Below, piece by piece: positions 42,463-51,502 of a stretch of 64,000 nt of DNA; within the stretch, counting starts at the first letter, position 1, and every line of letters starts with the position of its first letter. Source of the stretch: Pseudomonadota bacterium (GTDB taxonomy: Bacteria; Myxococcota_A; Polyangia; GCA-2747355); contig JADJTL010000007.1 of NCBI GenBank assembly GCA_016711215.1, forward strand, positions 62,001-126,000, in the 5' to 3' direction. The notes under the pieces are model-generated. The model had not been told where the DNA came from, did no database searches, and worked only from the letters and a program-made list of their open reading frames with translations. The translations under genes and the position numbers were made by a program.

Positions 42463-42517
42463 GCCAGTGTCGGTCTGCGGCGCGCGACCTTCGTCGCGGA
42501 CACTCTGGCTCAGTTTT
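42463..42517 (+). terminator. probable terminator of the ribosomal superoperon
   Basis: An inner perfect stem CGCGAC/GTCGCG (42483-42488 with 42493-42498, loop CTTC) lies within an outer stem GCCAGTGTC/GACACTCTGGC (42463-42471 with 42499-42509, small bulge). CAGTTTT follows. Location just after rplQ fits. Confidence 0.55.
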
Positions 42518-42578
42518 CGGCCCGAGGGTGCGTTTCCCCGCAGCCTTGACCTCGGCAGCCTGGCGTGAGCGGTGAAGG

Positions 42579-43157
42579 ATGAGCTGTCCGGCCTGCCGAG
42601 CAGGTCTTCCCGAGGGCGCCCGCTTCTGCGGCGTCTGCGGGTTTCGACTCGGACCGATGCCCGCGACGCCCTCGGGCAGGCAGCCTCAGGCGAAGCCTGC
42701 GATGAATAGCGGCACGGCGATGCGTGGCCCGGCGGCGGGTGGCGAGCCGGGCCCAGGGCGCCGTGTGACCGCAACGCGCCAGGTCGTGGGAGCTCGGGTT
42801 CCGGTGCCACGCAGGTACCCGCGCTTTCCGCTCCGGGTCGAGATTACCTACGCCAGCGAGCATAACTTCTTCAGCGGGATGCTACAGAACGTCGGCGGCG
42901 GTGGCCTCTTCATCGCGACGCGCGATTTGCTGCCGCTCGGGGCGCGGGTCGACGTGGAGTTCAGCATTCCGGGGAGGCAGGCGACCTGCCTGGCGAGCTG
43001 TGAGGTCGCGTGGCTGCGCGATCCGGGCGCCGTGCACGCGGGCGCCGGTGGGAGCGCGGGCATGGGACTGCGCTTCGTCGAGCTCGACTCGGGGGTTGGG
43101 GAGGCCGTTCAGCGCTTCATCCAGCACCGCGAACCGATCTTTTTCGAGGATCCATGA
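42579..43157 (+). CDS. zinc-ribbon and PilZ domain protein
   Basis: A 192-residue protein: a short N-terminal zinc ribbon (CPACRAGLPEGARFCGVCG, four Cys at 3-20), a disordered linker (25-75), then a PilZ domain of the myxobacterial type (about 78-185; YPRFPLRVEITYASEHNFFSGMLQNVGGGGLFIATRDLLPLGARVDVEFSIPG). PilZ domains often bind cyclic di-GMP, but the RxxxR motif is only partial (RRYPRFPLR). It overlaps the FliO-like gene by 4 nt (ATGA), so its product is made together with the export gate. GTGAAGG precedes the ATG. Confidence 0.85.
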   Translation: MSCPACRAGLPEGARFCGVCGFRLGPMPATPSGRQPQAKPAMNSGTAMRGPAAGGEPGPGRRVTATRQVVGARVPVPRRYPRFPLRVEITYASEHNFFSGMLQNVGGGGLFIATRDLLPLGARVDVEFSIPGRQATCLASCEVAWLRDPGAVHAGAGGSAGMGLRFVELDSGVGEAVQRFIQHREPIFFEDP

Positions 43158-43546
43158 GCGGCGGGGGCTACGGTTGGGGCGCGCTGCTCTTCGGGGGCGC
43201 GGTCGAAGGGCTGGGCGCTGACCTTGGCGGGGCCCTCCTGCGCATGGTGCTGGCGCTGCTGGCAGTCTGCGCGCTGGCGTGGCTGGTGCTGCGGGTTGGC
43301 TTGCCGCGGCTGCTCAAGACGCTCCGCCTTCCCGCTGCCGAAGGCGGCGCGCTGCGCGTGATCGAGCGACAGGTGCTGAGCGTCGGCAAGACGCTCTGGC
43401 TGGTCGAGGTCGAAGGGCGGCGACTGTTGATCGGGGCTAGCGAGGGCGGTTTGCGGCTGATCACCGAGGTCTCGACCCCGCCTCGGGCCCCGGCTGGGAG
43501 GCCGGTCGAGGTTGGGCCGCACGGGGAGACGGGGGAGACGCTGTGA
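43154..43546 (+). CDS. FliO-like export-gate assembly protein
   Basis: A 130-residue protein with an N-terminal membrane segment (LLRMVLALLAVCALAWLVLRV, about 25-46) and a small cytoplasmic domain (about 58-105; LRVIERQVLSVGKTLWLVEVEGRRLLIGASEGGLRLITEV) matching the FliO pattern. In flagella FliO helps FliP assemble into its ring; FliO is normally absent from non-flagellar type III systems. It directly precedes, and overlaps (GTGA), an SctR/FliP gene, the standard fliO-fliP position. The match is by pattern, with position as strong support. Confidence 0.75.
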   Translation: MSGGGYGWGALLFGGAVEGLGADLGGALLRMVLALLAVCALAWLVLRVGLPRLLKTLRLPAAEGGALRVIERQVLSVGKTLWLVEVEGRRLLIGASEGGLRLITEVSTPPRAPAGRPVEVGPHGETGETL

Positions 43547-44277
43547 GTGCGTGGCCGCTGGCGGCCGCGGCCCTGGCGGCCCCCGTCGCTTCGACGGCGC
43601 GCCTGGAGTCGAGTGCCGATCCGCTGGCGCTGATCCTGTTGCTGAGCGCGCTCGCCCTGCTGCCCTTCCTGCTGGCCGTCACGACCAGCTTCGTGAAGTT
43701 CTCGGTGGTGCTGGCGATTCTGCGCAACGCGCTGGGTACACCCCAGGTGCCGCCGACGATCGTGATTACGTCGCTGGCGCTGATTCTCACCGGCTACGTG
43801 ATGGCGCCGACCGCCATCGAGGTCTACCGCGCCGCGGAGCCGGCGATGGTTGGATCCGAGGGCGCACCCTTGCTCTCGGACCGCTCGGTGCGGGCGCTGC
43901 TGCAGGGCGCGAGTGCCGCGCGAGAGCCGCTTCAGCGCTTTCTCGTCCGCCACGCCCAGGCGGCTGATCGCGCGCTCTTTCGCGACATGGCGCGGCGACT
44001 CTGGCCGGCGCCGCAGCGTGACGCGGTCACGGATCGGGATCTGGTGGTCGTCGTGCCTGCCTTTGTGATCAGCCAGCTCGCCGCGGCGTTCAAGATCGGC
44101 TTCTTGCTCTTCGTACCCTTCCTCGTGATTGAGATGGTGGTGGCCAACGTGCTGCTGGCGCTGGGCATGCACATGCTCGCCCCAACGACGGTCTCCTTGC
44201 CCTTCAAGCTGCTCCTCTTCGTCTTGGTGGACGGCTGGCGTTTGCTGGTGCAAGGCTTGGTGCTGTCGTTCGGCTAG
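43543..44277 (+). CDS. sctR: type III export gate protein SctR (FliP family)
   Basis: A 244-residue polytopic protein forming the export-gate core. Conserved regions are PFLLAVTTSFVKFSVVLAILRNALGTPQVPP, IVVTSLALILTGYVMAPT-like TM, and the C-terminal FKIGFLLFVPFLVIEMVVANVLLALGMHMLAPTTVSLPFKLLLFVLVDGWRLLVQGLV. TSFVKF and the SPTT-like APTTVSLPFK segment lean to SctR (non-flagellar) rather than FliP (TSFTRI, PPVMISLPFK). GTG start overlaps the FliO-like stop. Confidence 0.9.
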   Translation: MSAWPLAAAALAAPVASTARLESSADPLALILLLSALALLPFLLAVTTSFVKFSVVLAILRNALGTPQVPPTIVITSLALILTGYVMAPTAIEVYRAAEPAMVGSEGAPLLSDRSVRALLQGASAAREPLQRFLVRHAQAADRALFRDMARRLWPAPQRDAVTDRDLVVVVPAFVISQLAAAFKIGFLLFVPFLVIEMVVANVLLALGMHMLAPTTVSLPFKLLLFVLVDGWRLLVQGLVLSFG

Positions 44278-44340
44278 GCGCCCCGGGGGGGCGTTCTGAG
44301 CCGCGCGGCTGGCTGGCGCCCGGCGGCGGTGGAGCGAAGG

Positions 44341-44607
44341 GTGAGCGCAGGCGACATCTTGCAGGTTACGCGCGAGGCGCTCTACCTGGTGGTGCTTGTC
44401 AGCGCCCCGGCGGTGGCGGCGAGTCTGATCGTGGGGCTGGTCGTCAGCGTGCTTCAGGCGACGACGCAGGTGCAGGACCAGACCTTGAGCTTCGTGCCCA
44501 AGTTGCTGGCGGTGATGGTCGCCCTCGCTGTAGCCGGGGGCTGGATGGGCGCGCAGATCCTGCGCTTGACGCAAGCGCTCTGGAGCCAGTTTCCTGCCGT
44601 GCGCTGA
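44341..44607 (+). CDS. sctS: type III export gate protein SctS (FliQ family)
   Basis: An 88-residue protein with two membrane hairpin helices: REALYLVVLVSAPAVAASLIVGLVVSVLQATTQVQDQTLSFVPKLLAVMVALAVAGGWM, the hallmark FliQ/SctS sequence. GTG at 44341 is chosen because GGAG and AAGG precede it; GTG at 44329 is an in-frame alternative. Its stop lies inside the first unit of an 11-bp tandem repeat. Confidence 0.92.
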   Translation: MSAGDILQVTREALYLVVLVSAPAVAASLIVGLVVSVLQATTQVQDQTLSFVPKLLAVMVALAVAGGWMGAQILRLTQALWSQFPAVR

Positions 44608-44653
44608 ACGTGCGCTGAACGTGCGCTGAACGTGCGCTGAACGTGCGCTGAAC
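44599..44653. repeat. five perfect 11-bp tandem repeats spanning the sctS stop codon
   Basis: GTGCGCTGAAC is repeated at 44599, 44610, 44621, 44632 and 44643 without mismatch, then a degenerate GTGCGTGGAC. The first unit contains the last two codons and the TGA stop of sctS, so the duplicated unit arose from the 3' end of the gene. Confidence 0.95.
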
Positions 44654-44775
44654 GTGCGTGGACGGGCGGTAGGGCAGCGACAGGCGCAGCGAATCCGCCG
44701 GGCGTCGGCCCCAGGCGCTCAGCGCAATCGACGGCCTGACGGGCCGCGGTGCGACCCGGGGTCGCAGGGGAAGCG

Positions 44776-45603
44776 GTGTTGAGGGACGACGCGCTGCAGC
44801 TGCTCCTGGGTGATTCGCGGCGCTTGCTGCTCGGGCTGACCGTGATGACGGCGCGCTTGGCACCTCTCCTGACGCTGACGCCCGTCTTTGGTGGGGCGCT
44901 CGTGCCGCGGACCGTTCGCACAGCCCTCCTGGTGGCGATGGGCCTGGTGATCTACCCGGCCGTGGCGACGACCCTGGATCGCGTCGTCGGCGGCTCCGGC
45001 CTGCTCTTGGCCGCTGTGCTGCTCAGCGAGGTCTGGGTCGGGGTCGTGTTGGCGCTGCTGGTCTCCCTCGTCTTCTGGGCCGCGCAGTCGGCCGGCTGGC
45101 TGGTGGATACGGCGCGGGGAAGCGCGCATGCCGAGGTGCTGATGCCTGGCGCGAGCGGTCGCTCGACGGCCAGCGGCACGCTCGTCTGGCTGCTGTCGAT
45201 CGTGTTGTTCTTCGCAATCGGGGGGCACCGCGCCCTGCTGATGGCTGCCGCGCGATCCTACGTGATCTTGCCGCCGGGAGCGTTTCCCGCGCCCGAAGGG
45301 CTGCGCGCCATCGCCTGGCTCTGCCTGCGGCTGACCGGGGAGCTGATCGCGCTGGCGCTCGTCCTCGCCGCACCGGTGTTGGCCGCCCTGTGGCTGACGG
45401 ATCTTGCGCTCGGCTGGGTCAATCGCCTGGTGCCGCAGGTCGGCATCTTCTTTGTCGCCATGCCGCTTAAGGCTCTGGCTGGGGTGGGCATGTTGGCATT
45501 GGTCGTGGGCCCGCTGCTGATGGTGCTGCCCGCGAGCCTCGAGCTGGCGATGGGGTACGTGGGTCAGGCGATCGCGTTGTTGGCGCCTGCCCCTACGGGT
45601 TAG
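44776..45603 (+). CDS. sctT: type III export gate protein SctT (FliR family)
   Basis: About 275 residues with six or more membrane helices. Typical features are the N-terminal RLAPLLTLTPVFGGALVPRTVRTALLVAMGL, the central FWAAQSAGWLVDTARGS and the C-terminal NRLVPQVGIFFVAMPLKALAGVGMLALVVG, which is the most diagnostic block. The start is uncertain: GTG 44776 (AGGGGAAG upstream), TTG 44779 or GTG 44749. It completes the SctR5-SctS4-SctT1 gate with the two preceding genes. Confidence 0.9.
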   Translation: MLRDDALQLLLGDSRRLLLGLTVMTARLAPLLTLTPVFGGALVPRTVRTALLVAMGLVIYPAVATTLDRVVGGSGLLLAAVLLSEVWVGVVLALLVSLVFWAAQSAGWLVDTARGSAHAEVLMPGASGRSTASGTLVWLLSIVLFFAIGGHRALLMAAARSYVILPPGAFPAPEGLRAIAWLCLRLTGELIALALVLAAPVLAALWLTDLALGWVNRLVPQVGIFFVAMPLKALAGVGMLALVVGPLLMVLPASLELAMGYVGQAIALLAPAPTG

Positions 45604-45670
45604 GGCGGTGCCGGCGGTGCCGGCAACCTGGAGCGGTGGCCGGCGATAACGCGCCGGGGACGGGCTTGCG

Positions 45671-46795
45671 ATGGCCGACGCACAACGGAATGGCGAAGCG
45701 ACGGAGCCGCCGAGCACCAAGCGACTGCGCGACGCGCGACGCCGTGGTGAGGTCGCCCGCAGTGGCGACGCGGTCGCTGCCGTCGTGCTCGTGGCAGGCG
45801 GCGCGGCGTTGGCCTGGACCGGGGCCGGGCTCGTGGCGGGGTTGGCGGGCGGCCTGCGCCGCGCGCTCTTGCAGGCGACCGACACCGGGGTTGCTCCGGC
45901 TGCTGCCCTGGCCGGAGCGACCTATCAGGCGGCGGGGCTTGTTTGGCCCCTGCTGCTGGTCGTCGTGGTGGGAGCGATCGCAGCCAATTTCGGCCAGGTC
46001 GGTGCCCTGCTGGCGCTCGATCCAATCGTGCCCAAGCTGGAGCGAATCAACCCGCTCCGCAATGCCCCGAGGACGCTCGGGCGGCAGGCCTGGGTCAATG
46101 GCGCCAAGGCTGCGGCCAAGCTCGGCTTGGCCGGCTACGTGGCCCTGACCGCGCTGAAGCAGCAGTTGCCCGGGCTGACGCGGCTGGTCTGGGGTCGCCC
46201 TGATCAGGTCGTCTCGACCGTGGGATCCTGCGCGCTGGCCCTCACCTGGCGGCTTGCCGCGCTGGCCCTCGCCTTCGGGCTGGTCGACCTCGTTTATCAG
46301 CGCTGGAGCTATCGGCGGCGGCTGCGCATGACCAAGGACGAGGTCCGCCGCGAGCATAAGGAGCAAGAGGGTGATCCCCAACACAAGGCGGAGCGCCAGC
46401 GCGCGCATCGCGAGCTGGCTGAACAGCGGATGTTTGCCGCTGTGGCCGAGGCGGACTGTGTGATTTGCAATCCCGAGCACATCGCGGTCGCGCTGCGTTA
46501 TGTGGCGGAGACGATGGAGGCCCCGCGGGTCGTCGCCCGCGGTCGTCGGGCCGTTGCGGCGCGAATTCGCGCGGAGGCGCGGCGCCACGGTGTGCCGATC
46601 ATTCGGCAGGTGGGTTTGGCGCGCGCGTTGATCGAGCTTGAGCTCGATCAGGAGATCCCCGCACCGCTCTACGAGGCGGTCGGCGAGGTGTTGCGCTTCG
46701 TGCAAGGGCTGGCTGAGCGGCGCGATCCGCGCCCAGGGGGCCCGGGTGCGACGCCTGCTGTCAGCGGCGGCGGATCGGATCCGGTGCCGCGATGA
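45671..46795 (+). CDS. sctU: type III export switch protein SctU (FlhB family), NPEH cleavage motif
   Basis: A 374-residue protein: four membrane helices (about 33-205) then a cytoplasmic domain. EPPSTKRLRDARRRGEVARSGD at the N-terminus and RMTKDEVRREHKEQEGDPQHKAERQRAHRELAEQRM in the linker are diagnostic. Autocleavage normally occurs at NPTH; here N267-P268-E269-H270 with the sequence VICNPEHIAVALRY. The Asn and Pro required for cyclisation are kept. SctU changes substrate class after SctP/FliK input. The stop overlaps the priA start (ATGA). Confidence 0.93.
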   Translation: MADAQRNGEATEPPSTKRLRDARRRGEVARSGDAVAAVVLVAGGAALAWTGAGLVAGLAGGLRRALLQATDTGVAPAAALAGATYQAAGLVWPLLLVVVVGAIAANFGQVGALLALDPIVPKLERINPLRNAPRTLGRQAWVNGAKAAAKLGLAGYVALTALKQQLPGLTRLVWGRPDQVVSTVGSCALALTWRLAALALAFGLVDLVYQRWSYRRRLRMTKDEVRREHKEQEGDPQHKAERQRAHRELAEQRMFAAVAEADCVICNPEHIAVALRYVAETMEAPRVVARGRRAVAARIRAEARRHGVPIIRQVGLARALIELELDQEIPAPLYEAVGEVLRFVQGLAERRDPRPGGPGATPAVSGGGSDPVPR

Positions 46796-49263
46796 GCGCC
46801 GGTGTCGAGGTCGAGGTGGCCCCGCTGCTGCCGGTGCGCGGCACCTTCACCTACCGGGTCGAGGAGGAGGCGGCGGCAGCGGCTGTGCGCCCGGGCGCAC
46901 GGGTCCTCGTGCCTTTCGGGGCGCGTCAGGTGGTCGGCATGGTCTTGCCGCCGGGAGCGGCCGCAGGGCAGCCGGCGTTGCGCGCCGTGGGCGCCGTGCG
47001 CGCCGTCAGCGAGCTGCTCGATTGGACGCCGGTGCTGCCGGAGGGCGTGCTCGCGCTGCTGGTCTGGGCCGCACGCTACTACTATGCGCCGGTGGGGGAG
47101 CTGGTCCGTGCCGCGCTGCCGGCGTTACTCCACGCGCGCGAGCGGCAACAGCTGCAGCTGACGGCCAGCGGTCGCGCGGTGCTGGAGGCCCAGGCCGCGC
47201 TGCTGCGCCGCCCCGACCTCGATGCGAGCGCCGAAGAGCTCGCTCTCTTGCAGGAGCTCGATCGCCGCGGGGGATCGCTGAAGCGTAGCGCCCGCGGCTG
47301 GAGCCGCGCTCGCACCGCGGCCCTGAACCACGCCGTGGCGAGCGGTTGGGTGGTCCAGGTGCTGAGGCGGAGCAGCACCGCCCCGCCCTCGACGGACTTG
47401 CTGATTACCCTCAGCGGCGAGGCCCTTCCCGGCGACCTCGAGCGCCGCGCACCGCGACAAGCGGCGCTCTACGCGCAGCTCGCCGCCGTCGCTCCGTCGC
47501 GCTACAGCGCGCTGAGCGCGCTGCCGACGGACGCACGGGCGCTGCTGCGGCGGCTGGAGCAGAAGGGGCTGGTGCGCTGCGTGCTCGTCGATCGCGAGCC
47601 GACCTCCGCCGCTGCCGCGTCGCCGGCGGAGGAAGCAGAGCCGGGGCATACGCTGACGCTCGAGCAGGCTGCCGCGCTGCGCCGCATCGAAGCCGCGTTG
47701 CAACAGGATCAATACCGCGCCTTTCTGCTGCACGGGATCACGGGGAGCGGGAAGACCGAGGTCTATCTGCGCGCCATCGCCGAGGCCCTGGCGCGCGGCC
47801 GAACGGCGCTGGTGCTGGTACCGGAGATCGCGCTGACGCCACAGCTCGCGCAGCGCTTTCGCGCTCGCTTCGGGGATCAGGTCGCGGTGCTGCACAGCGG
47901 CCTGGCCGATCGCCAGCGCTACGACGAGTGGCAGCGGATCCGCGCCGGGGTCGTGCGCATCGTGGTTGGCGCGCGCTCCGCGGTCTTTGCGCCGCTCGAG
48001 CAGCTCGGGGTGGTGGTGCTCGACGAGGAGCACGATGGCTCGTTCAAGCAGGACGAGGGTGTGCGCTACAACGCCCGCGACCTGGCGCTGGTGCGGGCGA
48101 AGGACGCGCGGGCGGTGGCGGTGCTCGGCTCGGCCACGCCCTCCCTCGAGAGCTACCACGGCGCGCTGACGGGCCGGCTCGAGCTGCTCGAGATGATGCG
48201 TCGCGCCACGCCGCGTCCGCTGCCGCCCGTGCGCGTGATCGATCTGCGCCGCTACCAGACCGATGCGAGCGGCCTGATTAGCGCACCGCTGGACCAGGCG
48301 CTGCGAGCGACGCTGGCGGCTGGGCAGCAGGCGATTCTCTTCCTCAATCGGCGCGGCTTCTCCACCTTCGTGGTCTGCCGGAGCTGCGGTGAGGTCTGTC
48401 AGTGTGCCCACTGCTCGGTCTCGCTGACCCATCACCGGCGGCGCGCGCTCCTGGTTTGCCACTACTGCGGCTTCACGAGCGCCGTGCCGCGGGCCTGCGC
48501 CCACTGCAAAGCGGAGCCCTTGGCACTGCTCGGACACGGCACCGAGCGGATCGAGGATGCGCTGCAGCAGCGCTTTCCCGCGGCGCGCGTGGCGCGGCTC
48601 GATCGCGACACGGCCAGCGGGCGTGGCCTTCAGGAGCTGCTGGCGCGGACCCAGCGGCGCGAGCTCGACATCCTCGTCGGCACGCAAATGGTCACCAAGG
48701 GTCACGACTTTCCGCACGTCACGCTGGTCGGCGTGCTCTCCGCCGATCGTGGGCTGAATTTTCCCGACTTCCGCGCGGCGGAGCGAACCTTCCAGCTCTT
48801 GACGCAGGTGGCGGGCCGCGCGGGCCGGGGCGACGCCGCTGGTGAGGTCCTGATTCAAACCTATGCCCCCGAGCATCCGGCGATTCGCGCCGCGCAGCAG
48901 CACGACTACCGCGCCTTCTACGAGCGTGAGCAGCGCGCGCGCCGCGAGCTGGGCTACCCGCCCTTCGGCGTGGTGGCGGCGCTGCATCTCGACGGGCCGG
49001 ACGCGCCGGCCGTCGCTGCGGCGGCGCAGGCGCTCGGGCGTCGGATCACGGCGCTGTCGGCGACCCAGGGCGTGGAGCTGCTGGGCCCGGCCGAGGCGCC
49101 GCTGCAGCGGCTGAAGGGGCGCACCCGCTGGCTGCTGCTGCTCAAGGCCAAGCAGCGCGGCCCACTGCGCGAGCTGCTCGATCGGCTGCTGCCGGCAAGC
49201 GAGCAGGCGCTGCCGCGTGATCTGCGCCTGGCGGTCGACATCGATCCCCAGCAGATGCTCTAG
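46792..49263 (+). CDS. priA: primosomal protein N', replication restart helicase
   Basis: PriA (823 residues), a 3'-5' DNA helicase that reloads the replisome at stalled forks. The N-terminal DNA-binding domain begins VEVAPLLPVRGTFTYRV. Helicase motifs: Walker A GITGSGKTEVYL at about 314-325, DEEH at about 410-413 and, in the second lobe, the zinc-binding insert CRSCGEVCQCAHCSV...CHYCGF...CAHCK (about 529-570). LLTQVAGRAGRGDAAGEVLIQT is motif VI. It is coupled to sctU by an ATGA overlap, an unusual operon partner. Confidence 0.97.
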   Translation: MSAGVEVEVAPLLPVRGTFTYRVEEEAAAAAVRPGARVLVPFGARQVVGMVLPPGAAAGQPALRAVGAVRAVSELLDWTPVLPEGVLALLVWAARYYYAPVGELVRAALPALLHARERQQLQLTASGRAVLEAQAALLRRPDLDASAEELALLQELDRRGGSLKRSARGWSRARTAALNHAVASGWVVQVLRRSSTAPPSTDLLITLSGEALPGDLERRAPRQAALYAQLAAVAPSRYSALSALPTDARALLRRLEQKGLVRCVLVDREPTSAAAASPAEEAEPGHTLTLEQAAALRRIEAALQQDQYRAFLLHGITGSGKTEVYLRAIAEALARGRTALVLVPEIALTPQLAQRFRARFGDQVAVLHSGLADRQRYDEWQRIRAGVVRIVVGARSAVFAPLEQLGVVVLDEEHDGSFKQDEGVRYNARDLALVRAKDARAVAVLGSATPSLESYHGALTGRLELLEMMRRATPRPLPPVRVIDLRRYQTDASGLISAPLDQALRATLAAGQQAILFLNRRGFSTFVVCRSCGEVCQCAHCSVSLTHHRRRALLVCHYCGFTSAVPRACAHCKAEPLALLGHGTERIEDALQQRFPAARVARLDRDTASGRGLQELLARTQRRELDILVGTQMVTKGHDFPHVTLVGVLSADRGLNFPDFRAAERTFQLLTQVAGRAGRGDAAGEVLIQTYAPEHPAIRAAQQHDYRAFYEREQRARRELGYPPFGVVAALHLDGPDAPAVAAAAQALGRRITALSATQGVELLGPAEAPLQRLKGRTRWLLLLKAKQRGPLRELLDRLLPASEQALPRDLRLAVDIDPQQML

Positions 49264-49427
49264 CTCGTCTCTTGGCTCGTTGCTCAGATCGCGATGGCCC
49301 TCCCGCGCGTACACGTCGCCCACGGCATCGCGCCCACGGAGGAGGTCTGCATCCCGCAGGTCGTCCTCCTGGGTTCGAGGCGCGTACACACAGCGCCGGC
49401 ACTGCAGTCCGGCGGGAAGGAAGGGCG

Positions 49428-51483
49428 ATGGTCATGACGAGGAATGGAGTCCCTTGGGCAGGCGGCAGCGCCGCAACAGCGAACTCTCACGCCGTCGCGC
49501 GCGCTTCCGCGCGCTGGCGGCTTGTCGCCCGCTTGCTGCTCCTCGCTCCAGCCCTCGCCGGGGTGGCTGTGGCGCTGAAGAGGCGGAACGCGCGCTCGAA
49601 GGCGATCGCGGTGGGGAAAGCACCGGCGCGCTGAGCGCGGCGACGGCGGCGATGAGCGTGCCACGCTACGAGCATGCTGCGCTTCGCTTGCTCGATGGGC
49701 GCGTACTGGTTGTCGGCGGTACCAGCGTCCAGGATGGCGGCGAGCCGCTCGCCTCGGCGGAGATCTTCGACCCTGTGTCCGGAGCGTGGAGTGCGACCGG
49801 GTCGATGCGCATCGCGCGTCGTGCCCACGAGGCGGTCCGCCTGACGGATGGCCGGGTGCTGGTGATGGGCGCCATCGGCGGGCCAGTGGGCGGCAGCGCC
49901 GGCAGCTCGATCCTGAGGTCGGCCGAGGTTTACGAGCCGAGCACTGGCACTTGGTCGAGCGCCGGAAGCGTGCTTGTCCAGCGCTATGGCCATACAGCCC
50001 TGCGCCTGCGGGATGGTCGCGTCCTGGTCGTCGGTTCGCACTCCGGCTCCGTCGATGGGCAGAGGTCGACCGAGCTCTACGACCCGGCGACCGGCCGCTG
50101 GAGCACGACAGGAAGCACCGCCACCGGTCGGATGCGCGCAGGACTCGTCGAGTTGGAGGACGATCGGGTGCTCGTCGTGGGCGGCTATGTCTCGCGCACG
50201 TCCTGCGAGGTCTGGTCGCCGGTCAGCGGGACCTGGGCTCCGGTTGGATCAACGATCGTGACGCGGGACCGGAACGCCCTGCTGCTGGCGCGGCTATCGC
50301 AAGGCAGGGTCCTCGTCGCCGGCAACAACTTCGGTGAGAGCAGGGCCGAGATCTTCGATCCGGCCGCCGCTGGCTGGCGGACCACGGGGGCGCTTAGCGC
50401 ACGGCACTTCAATGGGGTCGGCGTCCAGCTCGACAACGGCGAGGTGATCTTCGGTGGAGGCATCGGCCCGGAGAGCTTGACCTCCAGTCTCGAACGCTAC
50501 GACGAGGTAAGCGAGACCTGGTCGGTCGTCGGGGCGCTGGGGTCTATACGGTCGATGGCGGCTGGTGTTCCGCTCGAGGATGGCGGCGCCCTCTTCCTTG
50601 GCGGCTACGTCAATTCGAAGGGCGCGAGCGGTACACCGGTGGGTGTGGCGAGCGTCGACCGGCTGCCGCCACTCGCGGACTTGCCCGGAGGGGCCGACGG
50701 TTCGTGTGCGTTGTCGGTGACGAGCATAGAGGCCAAGCCGCAGGGTACGAGCACCACGATCAGTCTGACCGTCCCAGCGGGCAAGCGATGGGCGCGGTCT
50801 CCGACCTGCCCTCGTGGGCCACCGTGCTGCCGGCGAGTGGGCTCGGCAGCGGCTCATTCGCGGTCACGATCGCGCCGAATACGGGTCTAGCTCGCACCTC
50901 GTCCCTGCGGGTTTGTGGCACCTCGCTACGGCTCGCTCAGGCCAGCGCGTTTGTCGCCGCGGCATTGAGCGCTGCCTACCGTGCACCCGAGTGCCTGGTC
51001 GTGGGGGTGTCCTGCGACACGGCCGGCCTCGTGGATGGACGGGCCACCCTCGGGCCGGAACGCGATGCGCCCAATACGCTAGCGAGTAGCTGTCTCGATG
51101 GCCTCCACGGCCGCTACCACGCCGACGAATCGATCGACGGCATCAGGGTCTCCACAGCGGACGGCGGGATGCTCGGCATCGGCAAGACCGTTCATATCGA
51201 CGTCGCCCTCTGGGCCTGGGTTGGCTACGCGACGGATGCGCTCGACCTCTACACGACGACCTTCCCTGGGGGCGTCCCGACCTGGACCCTGCGGGCCACG
51301 CTCAAGCCGACCAAGGCCGGCCCGCAGACGCTGCGCTACTCGTACGTCCTGCCGGCGGCTGCGACGCAAGCGGTGCGCGCACAGTTTCGCTACCGTGGCA
51401 GCGCGTCCTCGCCCTGCAGCAGCGGCCCCTATAACGATCGTGACGACCTCGTCTTTTCGGTGGGAGCCGCGGACCTGCCGTGA
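49428..51483 (+). CDS. kelch-repeat/BACON lipoprotein-like gene, two apparent frameshifts
   Basis: Read across three frames this is one gene. Part 1 (49428-~49562): an N-terminus with signal peptide (RWRLVARLLLLAPALAG). Part 2 (~49562-50792): begins GCGAEEAERALEG, a probable lipoprotein cysteine, then about six kelch-type blades (repeated GRVLVVGG...AEIFDPVSGAW...TGSM). Part 3 (~50791-51483): a BACON-like module (SDLPSWATVLPASGLGSGSFAVTIAPNTGLARTSSLRVCG) and a beta-sandwich C-terminus. Both junctions lie at G runs (49560-49563, 50790-50792), and one added G at each joins the frames. Likely a surface lipoprotein of unknown ligand. GGAAGG precedes the ATG. Confidence 0.8.
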
Positions 51484-51502
51484 GCGCCAGAAGGCTCTTG
51501 GG

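Noticed and set aside
43168..44574. 468-codon minus-strand open frame
   Set aside because: Antisense to the FliO-like, sctR and sctS genes, with Gln/His/Arg-rich composition typical of shadow frames.
47125..49389. 754-codon open frame on the minus strand
   Set aside because: It is exactly antisense to priA, whose motifs are complete; long antisense frames are common in GC-rich coding DNA.
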